A stretch of 64,000 nucleotides of DNA, taken from Halomarina ordinaria. Its GTDB lineage: Archaea; Halobacteriota; Halobacteria; Halobacteriales; Haloarculaceae. Of the stretch, positions 1 through 8,509 are shown in pieces. The translations under genes were made by a program, and so were the position numbers. The notes under the pieces were generated by a model that saw only the letters and a program-made list of their open reading frames with translations, made no database searches and was not told where the DNA came from. The DNA lies in the NCBI RefSeq assembly GCF_030553305.1, contig NZ_JARRAH010000004.1, positions 62,001 through 126,000 of the forward strand, in the 5' to 3' direction. Position 1 is the stretch's first letter. Each line of letters begins with the position of its first letter.

Positions 1-202
1 CGACGCCGAACCCGAAGCCACCTGCGACGAACGGTAGAGCGAGTGATTCGATGCCGGTTAGGCCAGCGATGAACAGGCCGACGGTTGGGAAGGCGATCAG
101 GACGCCCACGTCACCTTCCTCGATGTTGAGGTAGGGGATGCGGCTCTCCTCACCGAACTGGTCCATGATGCGCCGTGCGGCTGCGTCTTCGTCGATGGAC
201 AT
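1..202 (-). CDS. Small membrane protein of conjugation-like operon (partial)
   Basis: The 5' part of a minus-strand gene cut by the left edge. The ATG is at 202 and 67 residues are visible. A soluble acidic N-terminus (about 30 residues) is followed by hydrophobic stretches at about residues 33-50 and 53-67, rich in Gly, Phe and Leu. It starts only 6 bases after the stop of the upstream VirB6-like gene, so it is co-transcribed with it. A short two-helix protein in this position resembles VirB3/TraL-type inner-membrane subunits by topology only; no diagnostic motif is visible. It is real by context, but the function is inferred. Confidence 0.6.
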   Translation of the reverse strand, partial: MSIDEDAAARRIMDQFGEESRIPYLNIEEGDVGVLIAFPTVGLFIAGLTGIESLALPFVAGGFGFGV

Positions 203-208
203 GGATTG

Positions 209-1270
209 TTAGTAACCTCCAGGGTCGTTCTCGGTCCGCCGGTAGGACGGCGTCCCGCTGTCATCGTCACTATTCGCGCCTCGTGCTGCCGCCTTCTGGG
301 CGACAGCGTGTCCCGCAGCGGCTTTCGGTCCCCAGCGGGCCGCGGTCGTCGCGACGCCGGCACCGCCGACGTAGGCCCCGGCAGCAACGCCGCCGATAAG
401 GGCTGCTCCCTTGGTTGCACCGCCGAGGACTTTCGCCGTTAGCGGGGTCGCGTATTTGAACGTCTTCCACGTGACATATAGCGCAACGAGCGGAAGTGAA
501 GATGCGACGAGATACTTGAGGAACGCTGTTTCCGGCGTCAAAGCCCCTCCAGAGTAGAGTAAATCGTACCCCTTGAGAACTATCGCTGCAGGCAGGGGAA
601 GGATGGCCATTGGGACGAACCGTTTGCTGAACCCCATCGCGACATCAGAGAGGACAGGGATATTGCCATACGCGACGGCGAATGCGATGGGCATCCCATA
701 CAGGTAGACGTAGAGGAGAATCTGCCGGATGTAGAACAGCGCTTCCAGTGCCCACATCGAGATTCCGCCGATAAGAGCAAAGAGGAGACCAAGACCGGGA
801 TTGGTAATTGACCCCGTTATGAACTGCAACATAGCAGAGGCCAGCGAGGACAGCTCCGGCATCAGCGCTATTGTGAACCCGTCGACAAGGTAGAGAGCGA
901 GCGCTCCGATCCAGTACCACGTAATGATCAGGAACGCACCGACCCAGGCAGTCTTCTTGGTCTTCCGAGCCTCGTATGCACTCCCGATATTGAAGATACG
1001 GATGGTGTGCCGTCCCTGAACGCTCATCACAAGGAGCAGCAGAGAGATCAACATTATCTCGCCGCCGATGAGCCCTTCTTGGATTGCTGGCCAAGGGGCG
1101 TTACTTGGTTCTCCGAAAATGAAGGCCCCGTCGGTCTGGGGAGTTGGAGTGCCAAACATCTCTTCGGTCAGCGTCTGATACCCCGACCGAAGCCCGTCCA
1201 TGAACAGACCGATGAACCAATCGACGACGTCTTTGAACCCCTCGAGAACGACGTCTATCAGGTCCACCAT
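209..1270 (-). CDS. VirB6/TrbL-like polytopic membrane protein
   Basis: A 353-residue membrane protein with about seven or eight hydrophobic segments between residues 60 and 290, and an Ala/Gly-rich then polar C-terminal tail (residues 290-353). This is the topology of VirB6/TrbL components of type IV secretion and of the polytopic proteins in haloarchaeal conjugation modules. I place the start at the ATG at 1270, two bases after the stop of the preceding lipoprotein gene, and not at 1300, which would overlap it. It lies in the minus-strand operon of a pilin-like protein, a large exported protein and a Tat lipoprotein. Function is inferred from topology and neighbours. Confidence 0.6.
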   Translation of the reverse strand: MVDLIDVVLEGFKDVVDWFIGLFMDGLRSGYQTLTEEMFGTPTPQTDGAFIFGEPSNAPWPAIQEGLIGGEIMLISLLLLVMSVQGRHTIRIFNIGSAYEARKTKKTAWVGAFLIITWYWIGALALYLVDGFTIALMPELSSLASAMLQFITGSITNPGLGLLFALIGGISMWALEALFYIRQILLYVYLYGMPIAFAVAYGNIPVLSDVAMGFSKRFVPMAILPLPAAIVLKGYDLLYSGGALTPETAFLKYLVASSLPLVALYVTWKTFKYATPLTAKVLGGATKGAALIGGVAAGAYVGGAGVATTAARWGPKAAAGHAVAQKAAARGANSDDDSGTPSYRRTENDPGGY

Positions 1271-1272
1271 CG

Positions 1273-2103
1273 TTAGGCCTCCGTGATTGAAACCTCGCAA
1301 TCACTCATCTCCGTGGATCCGGAGTACTGTACATCGAAGGTCTTGGATACCTGGTCGCCGCCAACTTGAGTTCGGACTGTGACGGTGAACTGGCCGCTGT
1401 TTCCGTCCGGGGAGCATCCCATCCCCTCTTCAGATTCGGAACCAAACGGGAACGAACTACTGAACAGGTCGGTAGTTTCTCCCGGTGAGATCACCACCTG
1501 CTCGGTTTCATACATCCCGCTACCTCGGGGATCTTCGACAGGGTTTGGTACATCACCGGTGAAAATTAACTCAACAACCGCTTCTGGTCCGCTTCCGGTG
1601 TTTTCGACGGTGACGTACGCTTCCCCGTTCTTTAGCCGATCCGTCTCAGTATCTCCGTAGACTTCGTCCCACGACTTCTCCGGGTTATTCCGGTAAAGAC
1701 CAACATCTTGAATTCCAATTTCCGGCTGAATCAGTGAGGAACTCTCAGCTATCGTTTCTTCACCGCTGAGAGCCACGACAGTATACTCTCCAGGCTCGTA
1801 AGAAGTTCCGATCTCGAAAGAGACCTGTTGTGACCCAGCAGCAGTTTCTTGTTGACCGAACAGCTCCCCATTCGGCTGGACGAGGTTGATCTGATCGACT
1901 CCCTCCTCTGACGTGTATTCAATGACGAGTTCTGTCCCCTCTACGGTGACTTGCTGGATGATTCCCTCTTCATCAGACGGGGTTGAGTTCCCGCTACCCG
2001 GGGAATCGCCGTTGTTGAGGCATCCGGCCACGCTCACGAGAGCGGCGCCGGTGACTGTTCGGAGGGCGGTCCGTCTACTGAGGTGGGGATTATCCTGAGT
2101 CAT
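1273..2103 (-). CDS. Tat-exported lipoprotein, unknown function
   Basis: A 276-residue secreted protein. The N-terminus has a twin-arginine motif (S-R-R-T-A at residues 9-13), a short hydrophobic stretch and a lipobox V-A-G-C with the Cys near residue 32. A low-complexity Gly/Ser/Asp linker follows. The mature part looks all-beta, rich in T, V and E, and I recognise no domain. The start overlaps the stop of the upstream 577-aa gene by four bases (ATGA), indicating translational coupling. As the only lipid-anchored partner in a conjugation-like operon it may sit on the cell surface next to the membrane proteins. Specific function unknown. Confidence 0.7.
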   Translation of the reverse strand: MTQDNPHLSRRTALRTVTGAALVSVAGCLNNGDSPGSGNSTPSDEEGIIQQVTVEGTELVIEYTSEEGVDQINLVQPNGELFGQQETAAGSQQVSFEIGTSYEPGEYTVVALSGEETIAESSSLIQPEIGIQDVGLYRNNPEKSWDEVYGDTETDRLKNGEAYVTVENTGSGPEAVVELIFTGDVPNPVEDPRGSGMYETEQVVISPGETTDLFSSSFPFGSESEEGMGCSPDGNSGQFTVTVRTQVGGDQVSKTFDVQYSGSTEMSDCEVSITEA

Positions 2104-3833
2104 GGGTTTTGCTGGAAGATGTCTTCTGGGCCGAGCATCCGCAGGAGGCGCTTGCCAGCGTAGAACATCACGAAGAACGGCAGGAGCTGCCAGCCGACCT
2201 CAAAGATGAGGGCGAACCAGCCTTCAATCGTTCCGAGTGGATGCCAGCGGGCCGTCGCGGAATCGCTCACGTACGCGGGATTATGGCCGAGCCACGAACC
2301 CGGATGGTAGCGGGCCGTGTAGATCCCCGGCTCGTCGATCGTCACGATGGCCACGCCCGATTCGTTGGTCTCGACGCGCTGATCTGCGACGGTGATGTAT
2401 CCATTCCGGGTGGTTCCGCCAATCGGGTACTGGCGGCTATCGTCGAGCGTGATGGGAGCGCCGGTCTGATTGTCCCGCAGTTCAATCCGGAGTGTCGCCT
2501 GTGACTGGTTCTGCTCGAGTACCTCAACGGTGAGGTTACTGCGACGGAGCTGTCGCTCGGAGCCACCGTCCGGCTCGACGATCGAGGCGTTCACGCCACG
2601 GACGATACCCGCAACGTGGAGCGCTTCACGGTCGACGGTCTCCGCTCGAACGGCGACGCCGTACGTCGTCGTGTACGATTGGTTGACAATGTCGATGTTG
2701 ATGTTCTCCCCGATGGTGCCGACCGGCGACGGGCGGTCTGTCCCCCACGTTTTGATGAGTTCGGGGCCATCTCGAACCGGCTCGGCACGCGGTCCGATGC
2801 GAGACGGATAGGCGTGGACGTACACGGGAATCGCATCCGACTCGACGGTGGCGCTATCTGTCCGGTTCGACCGAACGAGCGTGTCCCAGTTGGTGTTCCG
2901 AGCAGTGTAGAACCGCCAGACACCGCGCACCCGGGCATCGCCATCTTCGGTGAGGGTATAGCCTTGCCACGGGCGGGACTGGAAGATCGCCACGCCGGCG
3001 TCGCCGTTGGGGTACTCGGCGTAGTAGGGATACGCCGAGAGGTCGTAGATCTCGACGTCGATCGCGTCCGAGACGTTGCGTGATTCCGTCTGGTAGGTGA
3101 CGTTGACGTCCGTCCGGTTGCCCTGGTCGAACCGAGTGGTCTTCTTCAGGCGGGCACTGATCTCCGCTTCGAGCGTGAGATTCGCACTCCAGTCCTCCTC
3201 GATCTGATAGTCGAGGGCTGGCGTATGGGACCCGTCCTGCGTCGCGATGGTCTCACCATCTTTCTTCAGCCGGACTTCCTCTATTTCGTGCTCCGTGAGC
3301 GACCACTCGATGGTCGTGTTCCCGGACGAACTCCCGTTCGGAACCCGAACTCGATAGTCAACGAAGCCCCGCATCGTCCCGTTCGGTGCGATGTAGAGTG
3401 GGGTTTCACCTGACTCGAGGTGCCCGCGCGTTGAGGGCTGGACCGCGAAGATGGTGGCGTGGGCATCCTCGATGAAGACGCCGTCCTCGAGGTCTGCGTG
3501 CGGTGGATGTACGGACGTATCTGGGCCGCCGGCGTCGAGGTCCTCGAAGTCGTTCCGCGTCCACGTCGCCGCAGTCGCCGGCGGTCGTTTGAACGTAACG
3601 TCCGTTCCGTTGGCGACCTGATGGACAGCGGAGCGGTCCTCGCCGTAGCGCTGGCGGTACTCCTCCTGGCTGATGTAGCTGTCCGAATCACGTGACCAGA
3701 GCGTCGCAGACTCGTTCTCGGTGAGCCCGTTCTCCTCCGTCCCTGGCCGCGGCGGATCGGCGGCGACGATACCCGTGACTAAGCTCGTCACGAGCAAGCC
3801 GGCCATGAGTACGGAGAGCTCTCGGTGGTCCAT
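2100..3833 (-). CDS. Large exported protein with C-terminal membrane anchor
   Basis: A 577-residue protein. It has an N-terminal Sec-type signal (hydrophobic residues 8-25 ending A-A-D), a large extracytoplasmic region with many N-x-S/T sequons and beta-rich repeats, and a C-terminal hydrophobic helix at about residues 540-562 followed by a basic stretch (K-R-L-L-R). The membrane helix and positive tail would leave the bulk outside the cell. It is the second largest gene of the operon and is coupled to the lipoprotein by an ATGA overlap. Similar long exported proteins occur beside VirB6-like genes in haloarchaeal conjugative elements (from memory). A role in surface contact is inference. Confidence 0.65.
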   Translation of the reverse strand: MDHRELSVLMAGLLVTSLVTGIVAADPPRPGTEENGLTENESATLWSRDSDSYISQEEYRQRYGEDRSAVHQVANGTDVTFKRPPATAATWTRNDFEDLDAGGPDTSVHPPHADLEDGVFIEDAHATIFAVQPSTRGHLESGETPLYIAPNGTMRGFVDYRVRVPNGSSSGNTTIEWSLTEHEIEEVRLKKDGETIATQDGSHTPALDYQIEEDWSANLTLEAEISARLKKTTRFDQGNRTDVNVTYQTESRNVSDAIDVEIYDLSAYPYYAEYPNGDAGVAIFQSRPWQGYTLTEDGDARVRGVWRFYTARNTNWDTLVRSNRTDSATVESDAIPVYVHAYPSRIGPRAEPVRDGPELIKTWGTDRPSPVGTIGENINIDIVNQSYTTTYGVAVRAETVDREALHVAGIVRGVNASIVEPDGGSERQLRRSNLTVEVLEQNQSQATLRIELRDNQTGAPITLDDSRQYPIGGTTRNGYITVADQRVETNESGVAIVTIDEPGIYTARYHPGSWLGHNPAYVSDSATARWHPLGTIEGWFALIFEVGWQLLPFFVMFYAGKRLLRMLGPEDIFQQNP

Positions 3834-3862
3834 AGGGCTCGCAACGGGGATTGTGGGGTTGC

Positions 3863-4282
3863 TTACCAGGGGACGAGGTCAACGCACTGCGCAAGCGGCA
3901 GCCCCATCATAGACCCCGCGACGGTGTAGAGCGGGCCGAGGACGACAAGGACGACCGCGGACTTCATCGCGGAGCGCTTGTGCCGCTTGAGGCCCTTCTT
4001 CTGCTCGGGATTGAGGGTGAACATCTCGATGAGGGAGTCAGCCTGCCAGACGATGGCGAGGCCGACGATCCCCAGCGCGGTGGTCAGCTGGAAGAACCCC
4101 TCAATCATGCTCGGGAGGTTGTCTGCGCTACAGACCGCGTTACTCTGGGCGGCGACCGGCTGGACAGCGAACAGGCTCAGGAAGACGACTGTTAGTGCGG
4201 CCTGTCGTGGAACCTTGCCGGTCAGGGATGACTCGGTGTCGGTGCTACGTTCAGGGTCGGAGGGAGTCTTGTTCTGGGACAT
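3863..4282 (-). CDS. Pilin-like (VirB2/TrbC-type) small membrane protein
   Basis: 139 residues. A polar N-terminus is followed by a signal-like hydrophobic stretch (about 28-45, ending V-A-A-Q), then two hydrophobic helices (about 62-80 and 107-128) separated by a strongly basic loop (K-K-G-L-K-R-H-K-R). Signal plus two helices with a charged loop is the layout of VirB2/TrbC pilin precursors and of small membrane proteins of archaeal conjugation systems. Two Cys residues lie outside the helices. The start at 4282 comes 6 bases after the stop of the RHH gene, in one operon. The assignment rests on topology and context only. Confidence 0.55.
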   Translation of the reverse strand: MSQNKTPSDPERSTDTESSLTGKVPRQAALTVVFLSLFAVQPVAAQSNAVCSADNLPSMIEGFFQLTTALGIVGLAIVWQADSLIEMFTLNPEQKKGLKRHKRSAMKSAVVLVVLGPLYTVAGSMMGLPLAQCVDLVPW

Positions 4283-4288
4283 TGCGGG

Positions 4289-4567
4289 TCAATCATCAGT
4301 CGCGTCTCCAGCCGTAGGCTGGTTCTGCTGTTCTTCGACGAGCGACTGGAGGTCGTCGAAGCGGTTGGTGTCCTCTGCGATCTCTTCGAGCGTGTAGCCC
4401 TGCTCGCGGGCCCGGTCCAGGAGGTCGCGGAGTTCATCGGGGTCAACACCGCGGACTTCCATTTCCTCGCGGAGGGCGCGGCGATAGAGGGCGGAAGCGT
4501 TGATGTGGTCGTTCCACATCAGGTACAGATCATCGATGTCCTCGATGGTGACTGACCTCGTAATCAT
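4289..4567 (-). CDS. Ribbon-helix-helix-like small protein, first gene of operon
   Basis: 92 residues from the ATG at 4567; an upstream in-frame extension to 4675 is not needed. The N-terminal part (V-T-I-E-D-I-D-D, then I-N-A-S-A-L-Y-R-R-A-L-R-E-E) follows the strand-helix-helix pattern of CopG/CcdA-type RHH DNA-binding proteins. A helical, acidic and Gln-rich C-terminus follows. TATA-like sequences lie at about 4604-4612 and 4631-4638 on this strand. As the first gene before a conjugation-like operon it may autoregulate or control the module. No toxin gene is adjacent, so an antitoxin role is not supported. Confidence 0.55.
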   Translation of the reverse strand: MITRSVTIEDIDDLYLMWNDHINASALYRRALREEMEVRGVDPDELRDLLDRAREQGYTLEEIAEDTNRFDDLQSLVEEQQNQPTAGDATDD

Positions 4568-4774
4568 ACATGCGGGTATGGGTATGCACCGGCTGAGTCC
4601 CGGTACATATTTGCTGACTATCTGGAAAATAGATAAATATTTTCTGGTTGTTCGGGATTGAGATTCGCCATGCAAATTATCGGAAAATAATTTAGGAACG
4701 TTTCAGGTGTGTCTTAACCAACGGGTGGAGTCTTATCGCGTGGGTGTTGGTTAAACTCTCACAATAGAACCGTT
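4568..4774. other. Intergenic region with promoter and 9-bp inverted repeat
   Basis: No gene is visible. On the minus strand it holds TATA-like elements for the conjugation-like operon (about 4604-4612 and 4631-4638). Close to the xseB stop it holds a perfect 9-base inverted repeat, TTAACCAAC at 4714-4722 and GTTGGTTAA at 4746-4754, with 23 bases between. The repeat could be a transcript-end hairpin for xseAB or an operator. It lies on the boundary between chromosomal-type and conjugation-type genes. Confidence 0.5.
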
Positions 4775-4957
4775 CTACTCGATCTCGACGATGTCCCCAC
4801 TTCCATCATCAAGGAGACTGCGTACTTCGTCAAGGAGTTGCTGACCTTCTTCGTTGAGTGCTGTTCCTTCATCGAGGTTGCACTCGTCCGTGTCGAGTTG
4901 CTCAATGATCTCTTCGACGCGACTCAGCCGATCGTGGATGTCTGGATCTTTTGCCAC
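4775..4957 (-). CDS. xseB: Exodeoxyribonuclease VII small subunit
   Basis: A short acidic helical protein of 60 residues, the usual size of XseB. It shows the D-P-D-I...R-L-x-R-V-E-E-I-I-E-Q-L...C-x-L-D-E-G pattern. XseB binds the large subunit and completes the nuclease that degrades single-stranded DNA into oligonucleotides. I choose the GTG at 4957. It is preceded by GGGGGTGATC, which matches the anti-Shine-Dalgarno end of 16S rRNA, at about 5 bases, and it follows the xseA stop by two bases. The ATG at 4978 would overlap xseA by 19 bases and has no such site. Confident by partner and motif. Confidence 0.88.
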   Translation of the reverse strand: MAKDPDIHDRLSRVEEIIEQLDTDECNLDEGTALNEEGQQLLDEVRSLLDDGSGDIVEIE

Positions 4958-4959
4958 GG

Positions 4960-6012
4960 TTAGATCACCCCCAGCCAAAGCCCGGTGATGACCAATAACA
5001 GCAACAGCAGCATGACGATCGCGGCCTTGTAGTAAATCGGTGGGAGGCCCTCGGGTGCGGTCGCTTCACCAACTGCTTCGGCGAGCTCCTGTTCGTGTTC
5101 GTGCTCCTGCTGGAAGGTCTCGTACGCGGCGTCGAGCTGTTGCTCCAGCGGCTCGATCTCACTCGCAAGGAACTCTTGGCGGGAGTTCACGATGTACTCG
5201 CCGGCGGCGGTCGGCGTGATCGTCGCGACGTCCGCCACCTGATCCGCGATGAGCCGGTCATCGGTGTGTCCAATCGCGGTGACCACCGGGGTATTCGCGG
5301 TGAAGATCGCCTCCGCAACCCGCTCGGTGTTGAAGGCTTGGAGGTTCGAATCGCTCCCACCGCCCCGACCGACGATGATGGCGTCGACGTCCTCCGAGCG
5401 GTCGAGATGGTGAATGCCGTTCGCGATGGACGTCGGCGCGTTCGACCCCTGGACGGTTGCGTCCTTCACCAGGATGTCGACGGTGGGGTCCTGTCCGTGG
5501 ATCGCGTTCTGGATGTCGTACCGAGCGTCTCCTCGAAGGGACGTGACGACGCCGATCCGCTCCGGGAACGCCGGCGGTTGCTGTTTCTGCTCGTCGTCGA
5601 ACCAGCCACGCTCTTCGAGTTCGCTTCGCAGTCGCTCGACGGCAGCCGCCTGGTCGCCGTCGCCGACGACGATCACCTCCCACGGTTTGAGGTCGATTTT
5701 CCCGCCCTCTGTCCAGTAGTCGATATCGCCTTCGAGGATGACTTCGGTCCCGTCCTCGAGGTCGGCGTCCATCTCCCGGTAACGGTTCGCCCAAATCATA
5801 CAGGGGAGTTCGGCGTCGCCGTCGGTGAGCGTGAAGTAGAGCGCCGTGCTGTTCTTGTGAAGGTCGGTGACTTCGCCGATACAGCGGACGCCGTTGAGGG
5901 CAGGCGTGTCCTGGACGACCGACGCGATTCGGCCGTTCAGCTGGGACACGCTAAGGACCTCTCTCGCATCGGGTTCGACCGCCTGCCGTTCGGTATCCGG
6001 TGCGTCCGCCAT
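4960..6012 (-). CDS. xseA: Exodeoxyribonuclease VII large subunit with C-terminal membrane helix
   Basis: 350 residues, shorter than the roughly 450 of bacterial XseA. Residues 18-110 form the N-terminal OB-fold (L-S-V-S-Q-L-N, I-x-G-E-V-T-D, C-M-I-W). Residues 140-280 form the catalytic core with R-I-G-V-V-T-S, the glycine-rich V-G-R-G-G-G-S and the A-I-G-H-T-D-D motif. Instead of the long coiled-coil tail, a short acidic helix (about 285-315) leads to a single hydrophobic helix at about 322-348 ending the protein. That is unexpected for a DNA-processing enzyme and suggests membrane anchoring. Paired with xseB. Enzyme identity is firm; localisation is inference. Confidence 0.9.
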   Translation of the reverse strand: MADAPDTERQAVEPDAREVLSVSQLNGRIASVVQDTPALNGVRCIGEVTDLHKNSTALYFTLTDGDAELPCMIWANRYREMDADLEDGTEVILEGDIDYWTEGGKIDLKPWEVIVVGDGDQAAAVERLRSELEERGWFDDEQKQQPPAFPERIGVVTSLRGDARYDIQNAIHGQDPTVDILVKDATVQGSNAPTSIANGIHHLDRSEDVDAIIVGRGGGSDSNLQAFNTERVAEAIFTANTPVVTAIGHTDDRLIADQVADVATITPTAAGEYIVNSRQEFLASEIEPLEQQLDAAYETFQQEHEHEQELAEAVGEATAPEGLPPIYYKAAIVMLLLLLLVITGLWLGVI

Positions 6013-6083
6013 TTCCGTCTATTAAATTCTGGACAGCATCCTCAAAAAGGTACCTTCAGTTGATGGTTCGAGTGGATAAACCG

Positions 6084-6512
6084 TCATTCATGCTCGGCGT
6101 TTTCGGCATCTAGATCCCGGATCACTGTTACTTCGATACCCGTCGCTTCCTCGATCACTTCCTCTGGGTCTCGCTCTATCCCGAACATCACGCTGAGGAG
6201 ACGTTGCCATCGATTCCGTCGCTGCTCGCTGAGGACGATCATATCCATCTCGAATTCGATCGCGATCTCGATGACCGCTTCCTCTACAAAGAACCCATCT
6301 CGAATAACGTAGTTTGCGTCGATCTCCCCCACTGCAGATTCAACCGCGGCTCGGAGCTCTTTCCGACTGACACGACGGTCCTCTAGAACTTGGTTAAGGT
6401 GGAAAATCAACAGTTCAGTTCCTTCACGACCGTCGGTTAAGTCCTGGCCGCGGCGGATGGCCCGTCTATTCGTCTCCGTGAGAGGATATTGGACAGGAAC
6501 GAGAACGTTCAT
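6084..6512 (-). CDS. Universal stress protein family (UspA)
   Basis: 142 residues with the Usp fold pattern: an N-terminal strand M-N-V-L-V-P-V, a helix, then L-L-I-F-H-L and a final strand I-E-V-T-V-I-R. The consensus ATP-binding G-x2-G-x9-G-[ST] is absent (E-Q-R-R-N-R-W-Q-R-L-L-S in its place), so nucleotide binding is doubtful. The start at 6512 lies 28 bases from a TATA-like ATTTAACC near 6540, giving a leaderless transcript. It is the first gene of the ion/osmotic block. Usp proteins in such blocks often act as cytosolic modulators of transport; this role is inferred. Confidence 0.8.
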   Translation of the reverse strand: MNVLVPVQYPLTETNRRAIRRGQDLTDGREGTELLIFHLNQVLEDRRVSRKELRAAVESAVGEIDANYVIRDGFFVEEAVIEIAIEFEMDMIVLSEQRRNRWQRLLSVMFGIERDPEEVIEEATGIEVTVIRDLDAENAEHE

Positions 6513-6638
6513 TCACTACCGCTAGCGATGCCGGGGGTTAAATGTATATTTGTCCCACAGGCGCAGTCGCTCGGAAGATGAGTGTGCAGAATCTATGAAG
6601 CTTCAACACACTCCGGATACTACCGCCAGTACTGACCT

Positions 6639-7886
6639 ATGGCGGAGGATTTAGCAGAGATTCAGCAGGAGATTGCGGCTTCGTCCCATCCCACAGCAGA
6701 ATTTAGCCAACTGAGTCGAAGTCGACAGCGGGACGTGTTCTTTCTGCTTCCACAGACACTTCAGGAATCGCTCGTCGAGGATCTGACCGGAGAAGAGCTC
6801 CAGCGATTCGTTCGCCGGCTCGACCCCGACGAGGTAGCTGACGTTCTCGGATTCGCGGACGAAACCACGAGAACAGACGTCCTGCAAAGACTCGACGAGG
6901 ATCGCCGAGAGAAGGCCGAGTTCCTGCTCGAATTCAGTCCGGAGAGTGCTGCTGGCTTGATGCACCTGGACTACGTCACGGTCGATGCGACTAGGGATAT
7001 CGACGACGTCGCCCACCGAGTACAGCGATACGAGGACCGAACGGGGAACGTGCCGACGATCTTCGTGACCGAGGACGACGAACTCGTCGGCGAACTTCCC
7101 GGGCAAGCGCTCGCGATGGCAGACACCGACGACGTCGACCTCCATGACTACGTCCAGGAAACGCCTGCTGTAACGTACGATACACCAGACACGGAGGTCG
7201 TCGACGTGCTCCGAGAGCATCCGGAGAGCTCAGTCGCAGTCCTCGACGACGACCGAACCATTCTAGGGGTTATCTACGCCGGAGACCTCCTCCGGGTCAT
7301 CGAAGAGGAAGCCGGGGAGACGCTTTACGAATTCACCGGGGTTCGAGAAGAGGAGAGCATTCTCGACGGGCCACTCACGAAGGTTCGGTACCGGTACAAG
7401 TGGTTGATCATCAATCTCGGGACAGCGTTTCTTGCCGCTGCGGCGGTTGGCTTCTTCGAGGACACGATCGCTGCGTTCACGCTCCTGGCCGTGTACATGC
7501 CCGTCGTCGCCGGGATGGGTGGGAACGCCGGGACGCAGTCAATGGCGGTGACCGTCCGTGGCATCGCACTCGAACAGGTCTCGCTGTCGACCGGGCGTCG
7601 AGCGGTGATCAACGAAATCATCGCAGGTGGAGCGAACGGCCTCATCACCGGTGTCCTCGTCGCAGCGATAGCGTCGGTATTCAATCAGAGTCCGCTGCTG
7701 GGGCTCGTGCTCGGGGTCTCGATGATCCTGAACCTCATCATCGCCGGGTTCTTCGGAACGACGATTCCCCTGGTGCTCGAACGTATCGGCAAGGATCCCG
7801 CGACGTCGGCGACGATCTTCATCACGACGGCGACGGACGTTCTCGGGTTCTTCATCTTTCTCGGATTGGCGCAATCCGTTCTCTGA
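6639..7886 (+). CDS. mgtE: MgtE-type Mg2+ channel/transporter
   Basis: 415 residues. In order: the helical MgtE N domain (about 1-125, with R-L-D-P-D-E-V-A-D-V-L), a CBS pair (about 126-245, with A-A-G-L-M and T-I-L-G-V-I-Y-A-G-D-L-L), a plug-like helix, and a five-helix membrane domain (about 265-415). The membrane part contains the selectivity segment P-V-V-A-G-M-G-G-N-A-G-T-Q-S typical of MgtE. The N and CBS domains sense cytosolic Mg2+ and close the pore. It sits alone on the plus strand at the start of the ion-homeostasis block. Motifs and length both fit well. Confidence 0.93.
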   Translation: MAEDLAEIQQEIAASSHPTAEFSQLSRSRQRDVFFLLPQTLQESLVEDLTGEELQRFVRRLDPDEVADVLGFADETTRTDVLQRLDEDRREKAEFLLEFSPESAAGLMHLDYVTVDATRDIDDVAHRVQRYEDRTGNVPTIFVTEDDELVGELPGQALAMADTDDVDLHDYVQETPAVTYDTPDTEVVDVLREHPESSVAVLDDDRTILGVIYAGDLLRVIEEEAGETLYEFTGVREEESILDGPLTKVRYRYKWLIINLGTAFLAAAAVGFFEDTIAAFTLLAVYMPVVAGMGGNAGTQSMAVTVRGIALEQVSLSTGRRAVINEIIAGGANGLITGVLVAAIASVFNQSPLLGLVLGVSMILNLIIAGFFGTTIPLVLERIGKDPATSATIFITTATDVLGFFIFLGLAQSVL

Positions 7887-8015
7887 ACTCTCTCCTTCAG
7901 TTTGCTGGCAATTATGAACCTCTGAAGTCACGGCCCGGATGCCCCAGTGATCTTTGCGAGTTTACACGCTGTTGTGAGGCCACAGTATTATTCGGACGGC
8001 TGACGGAGAGTCGGT

Positions 8016-8501
8016 ATGACCGTCTACGAGACCGACCTCCCCGGGGTTGGCCGCAAATTCGACCTTGAATTAGCTGATGACAGTCTTGCATCGGTCGTCA
8101 TCCATCACGACGGCCGGTGTGAACTCTATAAACGGCCCAACCGTGAAGCGAACGGTGAGAAACTCCTTGACCTGACGGGAGAGGAAGCGAACAAACTCGG
8201 GTCGATCCTCGAAGGGGCGTACTTCGAGTCGGTGAACGTGGATGAACTAACCGTCCCGCTCGGTGACGCTATCATCGAATGGATCGACATCCCTGAGGAC
8301 TCGCCTATCGCAGGACAGACACTCGAGGAAAGCAAAATCAAACGCCAAACAGGCACGACGGTAATCGCCGTTCAGCGGGATACCGAAACGATACCGAATC
8401 CGGGAGCTGATTTCGAACTCCACAGCGAGGATATCCTCGTTGCTATCGGGACACGTGAAGAGCACGCGGCTCTGGACGATTTGGTCGAACGCGGTCCCTG
8501 A
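8016..8501 (+). CDS. KhtT-like RCK_C regulatory subunit of K+/H+ antiporter
   Basis: 161 residues. The N-terminal half (E-T-D-L-P-G-V-G-R-K-F-D-L-E-L) is the KhtT-type N-domain. The C-terminal half (about 85-160) is a TrkA_C/RCK_C domain (S-P-I-A-G-Q-T-L, then I-A-V-Q-R-D, then D-I-L-V-A-I-G-T). KhtT binds c-di-AMP or senses pH and gates its KhtU antiporter in characterised systems. A TATA-like GTATTATT near 7989 is 27 bases from the ATG. It converges on the KhtU-like gene (8 bases between stops). A second, diverged copy lies at 9769-10257. Confidence 0.85.
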   Translation: MTVYETDLPGVGRKFDLELADDSLASVVIHHDGRCELYKRPNREANGEKLLDLTGEEANKLGSILEGAYFESVNVDELTVPLGDAIIEWIDIPEDSPIAGQTLEESKIKRQTGTTVIAVQRDTETIPNPGADFELHSEDILVAIGTREEHAALDDLVERGP

Positions 8502-8509
8502 TCGCGTCG

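Noticed and set aside
5095..6063. 322-aa open frame on the plus strand
   Set aside because: Antisense to xseA. Rich in Arg, Asp and Val, as expected for shadows of acidic haloarchaeal genes.
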